A stretch of 64,000 bases of DNA from Streptomyces stelliscabiei (GCF_014873495.1 NZ_JADBGF010000001.1:2604001-2668000); one strand, 5' to 3'. Shown: positions 18,454 to 27,288, numbered from the stretch's first letter. Notes: generated by a model not told the origin, from the sequence alone. Numbers and translations: made by a program.

Positions 18454-19572
18454 ATGACAGACGCACTCAAGCGCCTCTCCAAGGAGGGCGTCGCGATCTG
18501 GCTGGACGACCTGTCGCGCAAGCGCATCACGTCCGGCAACCTCGCCGAGCTGCTCGACCAGCAGCACGTCGTGGGCGTCACCACCAACCCGTCGATCTTC
18601 CAGAAGGCGATCAGCAGCGGTGACGGCTACGAGCAGCAGGTCTCCGACCTCGCCGCCCGCAAGGTCACCGTCGAAGAGGCCATCCGCATGATCACGACGG
18701 CGGACGTCCGCGACGCCGCCGACATCCTGCGCCCGGTCTTCGACGCGACCGGCGGACAGGACGGCCGGGTCTCCATCGAGGTCGACCCGCGCCTGGCGCA
18801 CGACACCAAGGCCACGGTGGCCGAGGCCAAGCAGCTGGCCTGGCTGGTGGACCGGCCCAACACGCTGATCAAGATCCCGGCCACGATGGGCGGCCTGCCG
18901 GCCATCACCGAGGTCATCGGCCTCGGGATCAGCGTCAACGTCACGCTGATCTTCTCGCTGGAGCGCTACCGCCAGGTCATGGACGCCTACCTGGCCGGCC
19001 TGGAGAAGGCCAAGGAGCGCGGCCTGGACCTGTCGAAGATCCACTCGGTGGCGTCCTTCTTCGTGTCCCGCGTGGACACCGAGATCGACAAGCGCATCGA
19101 CGCCCTCGGCACCGACGAGGCCAAGGCCGCCCGCGGCAAGGCCGGTGTCGCCAACGCGCGTCTGGCGTACCAGGCGTACGAGGAGGTCTTCTCCACCGAC
19201 CGCTGGAGCGCACTGGAGAGCGCGGGCGCCAACAAGCAGCGTCCGCTGTGGGCCTCGACCGGCGTCAAGGACCCGGCGTACAAGTCGACGCTGTACGTCG
19301 ACGAGCTGGTCGCGCCGAACACGGTGAACACCATGCCGGAGGCCACGCTGGAGGCCACCGCCGAGAGCGGTGAGATCCGCGGCAACGCGATCGCCGGGAC
19401 GTACGAGCAGTCGCGTGCCGAGCTGGACGCGGTCGAGAAGCTCGGGATCTCGTACGACGAGGTCGTCCAACTGCTGGAGGAGGAGGGCGTCGAGAAGTTC
19501 GAGGCGTCCTGGAACGACCTGCTCAAGTCGACCGAGGCGGAGCTTCGGCGCCTCGCACCCTCGGAGGGCTGA
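18454..19572 (+). CDS. tal: Transaldolase
   Basis: This is a 372-residue enzyme moving dihydroxyacetone units between sedoheptulose 7-phosphate and glyceraldehyde 3-phosphate. The Schiff-base lysine is Lys140 in [12 protein letters not shown]. The [13 protein letters not shown] signature (41-53) and the C-terminal [10 protein letters not shown] block identify the actinobacterial long form. The ATG at 18454 has TAGGAGA upstream. Only five bases separate it from zwf. Confidence 0.97.
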   Translation: MTDALKRLSKEGVAIWLDDLSRKRITSGNLAELLDQQHVVGVTTNPSIFQKAISSGDGYEQQVSDLAARKVTVEEAIRMITTADVRDAADILRPVFDATGGQDGRVSIEVDPRLAHDTKATVAEAKQLAWLVDRPNTLIKIPATMGGLPAITEVIGLGISVNVTLIFSLERYRQVMDAYLAGLEKAKERGLDLSKIHSVASFFVSRVDTEIDKRIDALGTDEAKAARGKAGVANARLAYQAYEEVFSTDRWSALESAGANKQRPLWASTGVKDPAYKSTLYVDELVAPNTVNTMPEATLEATAESGEIRGNAIAGTYEQSRAELDAVEKLGISYDEVVQLLEEEGVEKFEASWNDLLKSTEAELRRLAPSEG

Positions 19573-19577
19573 ACACC

Positions 19578-21101
19578 TTGTCGAGCAGCAATCCGCTGCG
19601 TGACGCCGCGGACCGACGGCTCCCGCGTATCGCGGGGCCGTCGGGCCTGGTCATCTTCGGCGTCACAGGCGATTTGTCACGTAAAAAGCTGATGCCTGCC
19701 GTGTACGACCTCGCCAACCGCGGACTGCTGCCGCCGGGCTTCTCGCTCGTCGGCTTCGCACGCCGGGAGTGGGCCAACGAGGACTTCGCGCAGGAGGTGC
19801 ACGACGCGGTCAAGGAGCACGCGCGCACGCCCTTCCGCGAGGAGGTCTGGCAGCAGCTCATCCAGGGCATGCGGTTCGTCCAGGGCACCTTCGACGACGA
19901 CGAGTCCTTCGAGCGGCTGCGCGACACCATCGAGGAGCTGGACAAGGCGCAGGGCACGGGCGGCAACTTCGCCTTCTACCTGTCCGTGCCGCCCTCCGCG
20001 TTCCCGGTGGTGATCCAGCAGCTGAAGAAGCACGGCCTGGCCGACCAGAGCAGCGGCTCATGGCGGCGCGCGGTCATCGAGAAGCCGTTCGGGCACAACC
20101 TGGAGTCGGCCGAGGATCTCAACAAGGTCGTCCACGAGGTCTTCGCCCCGGACCAGGTCTTCCGCATCGACCACTACCTGGGCAAGGAGACCGTCCAGAA
20201 CATCCTGGCGCTCCGCTTCGCCAACACGATGTTCGAGCCGATCTGGAACCGGTCCTTCGTCGACCACGTGCAGATCACGATGGCCGAGGACATCGGCATC
20301 GGCGGCCGGGCGGGTTACTACGACGGTATCGGCGCCGCCCGTGATGTCATCCAGAACCACCTGCTGCAGCTGATGGCGCTGACCGCGATGGAGGAGCCCG
20401 CCTCCTTCGACGCGGACGCGCTCGCGGCCGAGAAGACCAAGGTGCTCGGCGCGGTGAAGCTGCCGAAGGACCTGGGCCGGGACACCGTGTTCGCGCAGTA
20501 CGCGGCCGGCTGGCAGGGCGGCGAGAAGGTCATCGGCTACCTCGAAGAGGACGGCATCGACCGCAAGTCGAAGACCGACACCTACGCGGCGATCAAGGTG
20601 CAGGTGGACAACCGCCGTTGGGCGGGCGTCCCGTTCTACCTGCGGACGGGCAAGCGCCTGGGCCGCCGGGTCACCGAGATCGCGGTGGTCTTCCAGCGTG
20701 CCCCGCACTCCCCCTTCGACTCCACCGCCACCGAGGAACTGGGCCAGAACGCGATCGTCATCCGCGTCCAGCCCGACGAGGGCGTGACGGTCCGCTTCGG
20801 CTCCAAGGTGCCCGGCACGTCGATGGAGATCCGGGACGTGTCGATGGACTTCGCCTACGGCGAGTCCTTCACCGAGTCCTCGCCCGAGGCGTACGAGCGT
20901 CTCATTCTCGACGTCCTGCTCGGCGACTCGAACCTCTTCCCGCGCACCGAGGAGGTCGAGCTGTCCTGGAAGATCCTCGACCCGATCGAGGAGTACTGGG
21001 ACAAGAGCGGCAGGCCCGCGCAGTACCAGGCGGGCACCTGGGGTCCCGTCGAGGCGGACCAGATGCTGCAACGAGACGGACGGAGCTGGCGCCGGCCATG
21101 A
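19578..21101 (+). CDS. zwf: Glucose-6-phosphate dehydrogenase
   Basis: This is a 507-residue NADP-dependent enzyme, the entry step of the oxidative pentose phosphate pathway. The dinucleotide motif is GVTGDLSRKK (28-37) and the substrate motif is RIDHYLGKE (196-204, catalytic His199 region). The start is TTG at 19578, five bases after tal, giving MSSSNPLRDAADRRLPRIAG; low-efficiency starts of this kind are common in tightly packed operons. The stop overlaps the opcA ATG by four bases. OpcA is thought to tune this enzyme. Confidence 0.96.
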   Translation: MSSSNPLRDAADRRLPRIAGPSGLVIFGVTGDLSRKKLMPAVYDLANRGLLPPGFSLVGFARREWANEDFAQEVHDAVKEHARTPFREEVWQQLIQGMRFVQGTFDDDESFERLRDTIEELDKAQGTGGNFAFYLSVPPSAFPVVIQQLKKHGLADQSSGSWRRAVIEKPFGHNLESAEDLNKVVHEVFAPDQVFRIDHYLGKETVQNILALRFANTMFEPIWNRSFVDHVQITMAEDIGIGGRAGYYDGIGAARDVIQNHLLQLMALTAMEEPASFDADALAAEKTKVLGAVKLPKDLGRDTVFAQYAAGWQGGEKVIGYLEEDGIDRKSKTDTYAAIKVQVDNRRWAGVPFYLRTGKRLGRRVTEIAVVFQRAPHSPFDSTATEELGQNAIVIRVQPDEGVTVRFGSKVPGTSMEIRDVSMDFAYGESFTESSPEAYERLILDVLLGDSNLFPRTEEVELSWKILDPIEEYWDKSGRPAQYQAGTWGPVEADQMLQRDGRSWRRP

Positions 21102-22279
21102 AGACGGACCTCACGGACACCACGGCCAGCAAGATCAACAAGGCGCTGGTGAAGGCCCGCCGGGAGATAGGGACCCCGGCGGTCGGCATGGTGCTCACGC
21201 TGGTCATCGTGACGGACGAGGAGAACGCGTACGACGCGCTCAAGTCCGCCAACGACGCCTCCCGCGAGCACCCCTCGCGCACGATCGTGGTCATCAAGCG
21301 TGTCTCCCGCTCCCCCCGGGACCGCACCAAGTCCCGCCTCGACGCCGAGGTACGGGTGGGCGCGGACGCCGGCACCGGTGACACGGTCGTCCTGCGGCTG
21401 TACGGCGAGGTCGCGGACCACGCCCAGTCGGTCGTGCTCCCGCTGCTGCTGCCGGACGCGCCGGTGGTCGTCTGGTGGCCGGTCAACGCGCCGCTCGACC
21501 CGGCCCGCGACCCGCTGGGCGCGCTCGGCCAGCGCCGGGTGACCGACAGCTACGCCGCCGAGAAGCCCATCGATGAGCTGCGGAGCCGCGCCGACAACTA
21601 CGAGCCCGGCGACACGGATCTGGCCTGGACCCGGATCACCCCCTGGCGCTCCATGCTGGCCGCCGCGCTCGACCAGGTGGACTGCGAGGTCATCTCCGCG
21701 GAGGTGCAGGGCGAGCAGTACAACCCGAGTGTGGAGCTGCTGGCGATGTGGCTGGCGGACCGCCTCCACGTCCACGTACGGCGGGGGGTGTCGGCCGGGC
21801 CCGGCCTCAACGAGGTACGGATGCTCACCAGCACCGGTCCCATCCGGCTGTACCGCCCCGCCGGGGGGCTCGCCCTCCTCACGCTGGAGGGCCAGCCGGA
21901 CCGGGCGGTCGCGCTGAAACGCCGCGAGACGTCCGAGCTGCTGGCGGAGGAGCTGCGCAGGCTCGACCCCGACGACACGTACGCGTCGGCGCTGCGGTTC
22001 GGGGTGGACCGGCTGGGCGGGGCGCTGGGGAGCACGGCCGGCGGTGGGCCGACGGCTTCGGCTTCGGTCACCTCGTCCGCATCGGCCGACGGTTCGGCTT
22101 CGGCCGGCGCTGCGGCCGGCGCTTCGGCTTCGGCTTCCGGCTCCGTGCCGGCGTTGCCGGCGGGGGCGCCGTCGACTCCGTCCTCCTCGGCGGGATCTCC
22201 GGGGCCGGCCGGTGGCGAGGACTCCGAGCGGCCCACGCCGGCGCAGATGCCGCCCGTGAAGAAGGCGGCCGCGCCGTGA
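21098..22279 (+). CDS. opcA: OpcA, G6PDH assembly/allosteric protein
   Basis: This is a 393-residue homologue of OpcA, which promotes assembly or redox-linked activation of glucose-6-phosphate dehydrogenase. Recognisable blocks are TASKINKALVKARREIGTPA at the N-terminus, SRTIVVIKRVSRSPRD, LPLLLPDAPVVVWWP and DLAWTRITPWRSMLAAALDQ. The last 80 or so residues form a Ser/Ala/Gly/Pro-rich low-complexity tail built on repeated GCTTCGGCTTCGG-like DNA; the conserved part ends near residue 310, the usual family length. The start overlaps zwf and the stop overlaps pgl (GTGA). Confidence 0.93.
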   Translation: MKTDLTDTTASKINKALVKARREIGTPAVGMVLTLVIVTDEENAYDALKSANDASREHPSRTIVVIKRVSRSPRDRTKSRLDAEVRVGADAGTGDTVVLRLYGEVADHAQSVVLPLLLPDAPVVVWWPVNAPLDPARDPLGALGQRRVTDSYAAEKPIDELRSRADNYEPGDTDLAWTRITPWRSMLAAALDQVDCEVISAEVQGEQYNPSVELLAMWLADRLHVHVRRGVSAGPGLNEVRMLTSTGPIRLYRPAGGLALLTLEGQPDRAVALKRRETSELLAEELRRLDPDDTYASALRFGVDRLGGALGSTAGGGPTASASVTSSASADGSASAGAAAGASASASGSVPALPAGAPSTPSSSAGSPGPAGGEDSERPTPAQMPPVKKAAAP

Positions 22280-23058
22280 GCACCCCGCAGCTGGTCGTGC
22301 ACCGCGACAAGGAGCTGATGGCTCAGGCCGCGGCGGCCCGGCTGATCACCAAGGTCGTGGACGCGCAGGCTTCGCGCGGCTACGCCTCGGTGGTCCTCAC
22401 GGGCGGCCGCAACGGCAACGGGCTGCTCGCCGCGCTGGCCACGGCGCCCGCCCGGGACGCGATCGACTGGGGCCGGCTGGATCTGTGGTGGGGCGACGAA
22501 CGGTTCCTGCCCGAGGGTGACGCCGAGCGGAATGTCACCCAGGCCCGGGAGGCGCTGCTTGACTCGGTGCCGCTGGATCCGAGGCGGGTGCACGCCATGC
22601 CCGCGTCGGACGGGCCGTGGGGTGCCGATGTGGGTGCGGCGGCCTCGGCGTACGCGCAGGAGCTGGCGCGGGCGGCGGGGCCCGAGAACCACGGGACCGT
22701 GCCGACGTTCGACGTGCTGATGCTCGGGGTCGGGCCGGACACCCATGTGGCCTCGCTCTTCCCCGAGTTGCCGGCCGTGCGGGAGACCGAGCGGACGGTG
22801 GTGGGCGTGCATGGCGCGCCGAAGCCGCCGCCGACGCGGGTCACGCTGACGCTGCCCGCGATCCGGGCCGCGCGTGAGGTGTGGCTGCTCGCCGCCGGGG
22901 AGGACAAGGCGGCGGCCGCGGCCATCGCGTTGTCCGGTGCGGGGGAGATCCAGGCGCCGGCCGCGGGTGCGTACGGGCGGTCGCGGACCTTGTGGCTACT
23001 GGATTCGGCCGCGGCGTCCCAGCTGCCGCGGTCCTTGTATCCGCCTGCCTCGCCGTAG
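22276..23058 (+). CDS. pgl: 6-phosphogluconolactonase
   Basis: This is a 260-residue enzyme that hydrolyses 6-phosphogluconolactone from Zwf to 6-phosphogluconate. DevB/NagB-fold motifs are VVLTGGRNGNGLLAAL, LDLWWGDERFLPEGDAERN and LMLGVGPDTHVASLFP, the last being the normal active-site GxGxDxH(T)ASLFP block. The GTG start overlaps the opcA stop. It is the last gene of the pentose phosphate operon and is followed by a repeat-like hairpin. Confidence 0.95.
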   Translation: MSTPQLVVHRDKELMAQAAAARLITKVVDAQASRGYASVVLTGGRNGNGLLAALATAPARDAIDWGRLDLWWGDERFLPEGDAERNVTQAREALLDSVPLDPRRVHAMPASDGPWGADVGAAASAYAQELARAAGPENHGTVPTFDVLMLGVGPDTHVASLFPELPAVRETERTVVGVHGAPKPPPTRVTLTLPAIRAAREVWLLAAGEDKAAAAAIALSGAGEIQAPAAGAYGRSRTLWLLDSAAASQLPRSLYPPASP

Positions 23059-23064
23059 CTCCGT

Positions 23065-23227
23065 TCGGGTGCGGGTCCGGTGGGGGCCGGTCGCGCAGTT
23101 CCCCCGCTCCTGAAAAGCACGGGCTGCGCCCCGCGCTTTTCAGGAGCGTGTCGTTCAGGCCCGCAGGCACCTGGGCTTTCCGGGGCGCGGGGAACTGCGC
23201 GAGAAGCCCCACCGGACCCGCACCCGA
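23065..23227. repeat. Nested inverted repeat, Streptomyces intergenic repeat family
   Basis: The 190-base gap after pgl is mostly one nested palindrome. Outer arms run TCGGGTGCGGGTCCGGTGGGG (from 23065, split by short bulges) through CGCGCAGTTCCCC and pair with GGGGAACTGCGCG and CCCCACCGGACCCGCACCCGA (to 23227). The inner hairpin is CTCCTGAAAAGC...GCTTTTCAGGAG. These phrases are common at Streptomyces gene ends. It should terminate pgl and the convergent MHS gene. Confidence 0.7.
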
Positions 23228-23248
23228 CAACGCACCCCACTCAAGCCG

Positions 23249-24661
23249 TCAGGACGCGAAGTCGTCCTCACGGGTCTCCGGCAGCGCCCACACGCACAGC
23301 AGACTCACCAGGCACAACCCACCGGTGTAGCACCCGAGCACCAGCGGCGACGACCACTGACTGTTCAGCCAGGTCGCGACGAGCGGAGCGAAGCCGCCGC
23401 CCAGCGTGTTGGCCAGGATGAACGCCGCCGACGCCCCCGTGTACCGCACCCTCGCCGGGAACAGCTCCGCGAGGAACGCCGCCGCCGGGGAGAACATCAG
23501 GGCGAGCAGCATGAGCCCGACCGTGTACGCGCCGGTGATGACGAACGCGTCGCCCGTGCTGAGGGACGCGTACATGGGAACGGACCACACCACGCAGCCG
23601 GCCGCGCCCGCCAGCATCAGCGGCCGGCGCCCGATCCGGTCGGCGAGCCGCGCGACCGGCAGCGTGATCGCGATCCCGGCCGCCGCCCCCACGCTGGCGG
23701 CGGTGAGCATCGTGTTCTGCGGGATGCCGAGCGATTTCGGACCGTAGGACAGGCTGTAGACGATCGTCAGGTAGTACACGGCCGAGCCGCCGATCGCCGC
23801 GCCCGTGCCGAGCAGCAGCCGGCGCGGGTGGCGCGCGACGAGCGTCCCGAGCGGAAAGCGCGACGCCGGGGAGCCCGCTGATCCGGGAGAGGCCGGGGAC
23901 GCCGGGGACGCCGCCGGGGGCGAGCCCGTGAACACCGGCGACTCCGACACCGTCGTCCGTACCCACAGCCCGACCAGGACGAGCACCGCGCTGAGCAGGA
24001 ACGGCACGCGCCAGGCCCACTCCGTGAAGCCCTCGCGGCCCACGATGTTCAGAGTGGGGAGGATGACGGCGGTGGAGAGCAGGAAGCCGAGCGAGGGGCC
24101 GACGTTGGGTATGGCGGCGTACAGCGCGCGGCGGCCGGGCGGGGCGTGTTCGGCGGCCAGCAGGACCGCGCCACCCCACTCGCCGCCCATGCTGACGCCC
24201 TGCAGCAGACGGAGGGTCACCAGGAGGACGGGAGCGAGGAGTCCGGCGGTCTCGTAGGTCGGCAGGAGGCCGACGCCGACCGTCGCGAGGCCCATGAGCA
24301 GCAGGGAGGCGACCAGGGCGCGGCGGCGGCCCAGCCGGTCGCCGATCGTGCCGAAGAGGACGACGCCGAGGGGGCGGGACAGGAAGGCCGCGGCGAAGGT
24401 GAGGAACGCGGCGAGGGTGGAGACGGTCGCGTTGCCGGAGGGGAAGAACGCGGGTCCGAGGACGAGCGCGGAGGCCGTGCCGTAGACGGCGAAATCGTAG
24501 TACTCGATGGTGGTGCCGATGAGGCTCGCGGCGGCGACCTTGGGCGCCTTGCTCGGCCCGGCCGGCGGCGAGGCGGCAGGCGTCGGGGAGGCCGACGACG
24601 GTAACGCGACCGATCCGGGGTCCACGGCCTCGGAGACGGTCCCGGGCGGGGATTCGGGCAT
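23249..24661 (-). CDS. MHS-family (shikimate/citrate-type) MFS transporter
   Basis: This is a 470-residue, 12-helix proton symporter of the metabolite:H+ symporter group. The start of the core is GTTIEYYDFAVYGTASAL, diagnostic of MHS carriers, followed by FGTIGDRLGRRRALV between helices 2 and 3 and LLQGVSMGGEWGGAV in helix 4. The central loop is Ser/Ala/Pro-rich. MHS proteins import organic acids such as shikimate, proline betaine or ketoglutarate. It lies directly before the biosynthetic cluster on the opposite strand and shares its promoter region. A role in cluster substrate or product transport is possible but unproven. Confidence 0.85.
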   Translation of the reverse strand: MPESPPGTVSEAVDPGSVALPSSASPTPAASPPAGPSKAPKVAAASLIGTTIEYYDFAVYGTASALVLGPAFFPSGNATVSTLAAFLTFAAAFLSRPLGVVLFGTIGDRLGRRRALVASLLLMGLATVGVGLLPTYETAGLLAPVLLVTLRLLQGVSMGGEWGGAVLLAAEHAPPGRRALYAAIPNVGPSLGFLLSTAVILPTLNIVGREGFTEWAWRVPFLLSAVLVLVGLWVRTTVSESPVFTGSPPAASPASPASPGSAGSPASRFPLGTLVARHPRRLLLGTGAAIGGSAVYYLTIVYSLSYGPKSLGIPQNTMLTAASVGAAAGIAITLPVARLADRIGRRPLMLAGAAGCVVWSVPMYASLSTGDAFVITGAYTVGLMLLALMFSPAAAFLAELFPARVRYTGASAAFILANTLGGGFAPLVATWLNSQWSSPLVLGCYTGGLCLVSLLCVWALPETREDDFAS

Positions 24662-24871
24662 GGGGGCTCACTTCCGGTACGCCCGGACGAATGTCTCGGG
24701 TGCAGAGGGGGACGGCCACGCATGAAACACGAACCGGAGTGTGACTGTCACCCTAGGCCGCGTAATTCGATCCCCACAAGGAAGTCTCGGAAATGGCAGT
24801 CCGGATCCCCGTCGAATTGTTTCGACAGGCCCGTAGGTGGCGTTTACTCGCGACAATGGTGAATAGGGCAT

Positions 24872-24908
24872 GTGATCCCGCGTGATCCCTATGTGATCCG
24901 TGTGATCC
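24872..24908 (+). repeat. Four GTGATCC direct repeats at about 10-bp spacing
   Basis: GTGATCC occurs at 24872, 24882, 24893 and 24902, starting 10, 11 and 9 bases apart, so all copies face roughly the same side of the helix. Heptamer direct repeats with 10-11 bp period are typical of SARP-type activator sites, though the sequence differs from known SARP boxes. The array could serve either the MHS gene or the cluster. Function is inferred from geometry. Confidence 0.65.
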
Positions 24909-25011
24909 CGCTATGCCTGCGGACAGGTCGGCAGAATGTGCCACGAACACCACCTTCGGGCGGCGTCAACCCGGTAGGCGCTGTCAAGTCGTTATCAAAT
25001 AATCATGTGGC

Positions 25012-25038
25012 GACCTGCATAAAAATTGCCCGCAGGTC
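25012..25038. promoter_or_regulatory. Inverted repeat GACCTGC-N13-GCAGGTC
   Basis: Perfect 7-bp arms (25012-25018, 25032-25038) flank an AT-rich 13-base spacer, in the low-GC region about 160 bases before the first cluster gene. It may be an operator or a hairpin in a leader transcript. No family consensus was matched. Confidence 0.45.
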
Positions 25039-25084
25039 ACGCCTTGCCAACTCCCGATCACGCACGGAATGCTGACGTCCTGGC

Positions 25085-25100
25085 AGAACTTGAAAGTTCT
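25085..25100. promoter_or_regulatory. Palindrome AGAACTT-GA-AAGTTCT
   Basis: A perfect 16-base palindrome with 7-bp arms lies 94 bases before the first cluster gene. Its size and symmetry fit a dimeric repressor or activator site. No cognate regulator is encoded nearby. Confidence 0.5.
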
Positions 25101-25193
25101 ACGACCATCGTTTTTCGGACATGGAGACCGCATCGGGTTGCCGCGGTTCAACTTTCTGAAATGCGGCCTCAGAGCCGGGAAGGCGCATTACCC

Positions 25194-26057
25194 ATGCTGA
25201 AAACTGGCAAGCCATTACGTTGGAGAAGACTTTCTCGGGCCGGTGATGACCGGCATTTGCTCATCCCTCTCGACCACAGTGTTTCGGACGGCCCGGTCGC
25301 CCCTCCCGGACAGTGGGAGGACCTCCTTCGGGCACTGGTGGCCGGCGGGGCCGACGGGATCGTCGTCCACAAGGGGCGGGCCCGCGCACTCTCCCCGGAC
25401 CTCCTCGGGAACTGCGCGCTGGTGGTGCACCTGAGCGCGAGTACGGCCTGTTCCGCCGACGTGGACGCCAAGGTGCTGGTCGGCGATGTCGAGGAGGCGG
25501 TGGCGCTCGGCGCGGACGCGGTCAGCGTCCATGTGAACATCGGCTCGGACACCGAGGGGCGTCAGCTCGCCGACCTGGGCGCGGTGGCCCGTTCGTGCGA
25601 CACCTGGGGCATGCCGCTGATCGCGATGGTCTACCCGCGCGGCCCCCGGATCGAGAACCCGCACGACCCCGCCCTCCTCGCGCACATCGTGAACGTCGCC
25701 GCCGATCTGGGCGCCGACATGGTGAAGACGACCGTCGCCCTGCCGGTGGAGCGGATGGCCGAAGTGGTGGCCCACAGCCCCATCCCCGTCCTCGCGGCCG
25801 GCGGTCCACCGGACGGCTCCGACCTCATCGAGTACGGCACCGCCGTGATGGCGGCCGGCTGCCGGGGGCTCGCCGTCGGCCGCCGGATCTTCTCCTCCCC
25901 CTCCCCCGCCTCCCTGGTCTCCCGGCTCGCGGCCGTGGTGCACGGGGCCGGCGGCGACGGCATCACCGAAGACATGAGCATGACCGCTCCCCCTCCCCCC
26001 GTTACTCGACGATCGTGGCAGGTGTCGCATGAGGTTCGCGTGGATCGATCTCCGTGA
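25194..26057 (+). CDS. griI: GriI-like aldolase: 2-amino-4,5-dihydroxy-6-oxo-7-phosphooxyheptanoate-type synthase
   Basis: This is a 287-residue DhnA-type class I aldolase. In grixazone biosynthesis GriI joins aspartate 4-semialdehyde and dihydroxyacetone phosphate into a C7 amino sugar acid, the first step to 3-amino-4-hydroxybenzoate. Catalytic residues align with archaeal MJ0400 at a constant offset of six: Asp27 (IPLDHSV), Tyr147 (AMVYPRG) and the Schiff-base Lys178 (ADMVKTT). Start ATG 25194 is chosen for its GGAAGG site and family length; sequence upstream is AT-rich and not coding-like. Codon 8 is TTA, a bldA-type codon. The C-terminus overlaps the next gene by 29 bases, extending it by about 15 unconserved residues. 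Confidence 0.9.
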   Translation: MLKTGKPLRWRRLSRAGDDRHLLIPLDHSVSDGPVAPPGQWEDLLRALVAGGADGIVVHKGRARALSPDLLGNCALVVHLSASTACSADVDAKVLVGDVEEAVALGADAVSVHVNIGSDTEGRQLADLGAVARSCDTWGMPLIAMVYPRGPRIENPHDPALLAHIVNVAADLGADMVKTTVALPVERMAEVVAHSPIPVLAAGGPPDGSDLIEYGTAVMAAGCRGLAVGRRIFSSPSPASLVSRLAAVVHGAGGDGITEDMSMTAPPPPVTRRSWQVSHEVRVDRSP

Positions 26058-27282
26058 AGTCCCCCGTCCGCAGCTCCAGGCGGTGGTGGACGCGGCCGTC
26101 CACGCCCGGATGGCCGGAGTGGTCTCGGCCGACGCCGAGTTGCTGGGAACGCTGCCGCCGACCGTGACCCGGGTGCTGGTGTCCGCGGAGCCCGCGGCGG
26201 CGCTCGCGAGGAAGCCGGCCGACAAGTTGGCCGACAAGGGGGGCAAGGAGGCCAAGGGCGCGGGTGACGCCAAGTCCTCCGGCGCGGGCGGGACCCTCAC
26301 GGACGCCGGGATCGACGTCCTGCTGCGGAGGTTCTCCACGCAGGACGAGCTGGACGCGCTCGCCGCGGAGAACCGGGCCGCCGTCCGAGTACCCGCCTCG
26401 GGTGGGCCCGCCTCGGGAGCGCCGGTCACCGCCGCACCCGTCGCCGGCTTCGTCGACGTACGGGACGACCGCACGCTCCAGCTGTCGTGCGTGGGCGCGA
26501 TGGCGCTGCCGTACACGGTGATCCATTTCGCCGACCCGACGAAGATCCCGTTGGAGATCGTGCTAGCGGCGGCCGAGTCGGCCGAGGGCAAGCTGGTGAC
26601 CGTCGTCGGGGACCTGGAGGAGGCCGCCATCGTCTTCGACGTGCTCGAACGCGGTTCCGACGGCATCCTGTTCACCCCCCGGAGCGCGGACGACGTGTTC
26701 GCGCTGGCCCGGCTGCTGGAGGCGACGACCCCGCAGCTTGAGCTGTCCACGCTGACGGTGGAGAGCATCCGGCACGTCGGGCTCGGCGACCGGGTCTGCG
26801 TGGACACCTGCTCGCACTTCGAGGAGGACGAGGGCATCCTCGTCGGTTCGTACTCCTCCGGTTTCGTGCTCTGCTGCAGCGAGACGCACCCGCTGCCGTA
26901 CATGCCGACCCGGCCGTTCCGGGTCAACGCCGGCGCCCTGCACTCGTACACACTGGGCCCCGACAACCGCACCAACTACCTCAGCGAGGTCGGCTCCGGC
27001 AGCACTCTGCTGGCGGTCGGTGCCGACGGCCGCACCCGGCGCGTGGTGGTCGGGCGGGCCAAGCTGGAGTCCCGGCCGCTGCTGGAGATCCGCACGCACG
27101 CGGAGGACGGGCGCCTGGTGAGCCTGACCGTGCAGGACGACTGGCACGTACGGGTCCTCGGACCGGGCGGCAAGGTCCTCAACGTCACCGAACTGCGGAC
27201 CGGGGACGAACTGCTCGGCTATCTGGCGGCGGACAAGCGCCATGTCGGTCTGCCCATCGGCGAGTTCTGCAAGGAGGTCTGA
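26029..27282 (+). CDS. griH: GriH-like 3-amino-4-hydroxybenzoate synthase (3-dehydroquinate synthase II family)
   Basis: This is a 417-residue protein of the archaeal-type dehydroquinate synthase II family. GriH cyclises and aromatises the GriI product to 3-amino-4-hydroxybenzoate. Family blocks are MRFAWIDLRE at the start, IPLEIVLAAAE, GSDGILFTPRSADDV, RVCVDTCSHFEEDEGILVGS, RPFRVNAGALHSYTL and TNYLSEVGSGSTLLAV. A Lys/Ala/Gly-rich insertion at about residues 60-90 (PADKLADKGGKEAKGAGDAK) is low-complexity and looks like a surface loop. ATG 26029 overlaps the aldolase gene, so the two are translationally coupled. With GriI this makes the aryl starter for the cluster. Confidence 0.9.
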   Translation: MRFAWIDLREVPRPQLQAVVDAAVHARMAGVVSADAELLGTLPPTVTRVLVSAEPAAALARKPADKLADKGGKEAKGAGDAKSSGAGGTLTDAGIDVLLRRFSTQDELDALAAENRAAVRVPASGGPASGAPVTAAPVAGFVDVRDDRTLQLSCVGAMALPYTVIHFADPTKIPLEIVLAAAESAEGKLVTVVGDLEEAAIVFDVLERGSDGILFTPRSADDVFALARLLEATTPQLELSTLTVESIRHVGLGDRVCVDTCSHFEEDEGILVGSYSSGFVLCCSETHPLPYMPTRPFRVNAGALHSYTLGPDNRTNYLSEVGSGSTLLAVGADGRTRRVVVGRAKLESRPLLEIRTHAEDGRLVSLTVQDDWHVRVLGPGGKVLNVTELRTGDELLGYLAADKRHVGLPIGEFCKEV

Positions 27283-27288
27283 GGCCCC

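Larger units (their letters stand above)
24662..25193. promoter_or_regulatory. Low-GC divergent control region of the biosynthetic cluster
   Basis: This 532-base region between the MHS gene (minus) and the first cluster gene (plus) has no gene I can support. It is clearly more AT-rich than its surroundings, with runs such as TTATCAAATAATCATG and GCATAAAAATTGCCC. It contains four phased GTGATCC repeats, an inverted repeat at 25012-25038 and a palindrome at 25085-25100, each listed separately. A GGAAGG site about 10 bases before ATG 25194 serves the first cluster gene. No regulator is encoded in the cluster, so control probably comes from elsewhere. Confidence 0.65.

Noticed and set aside
15953..18466. 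An 837-codon open frame on the minus strand across tkt
   Set aside because: Antisense to transketolase; no domain or ribosome site.
24872..24908. CRISPR array
   Set aside because: The repeats are only 7 bases with 2-4 base gaps; no spacers or cas genes are present anywhere in the window.
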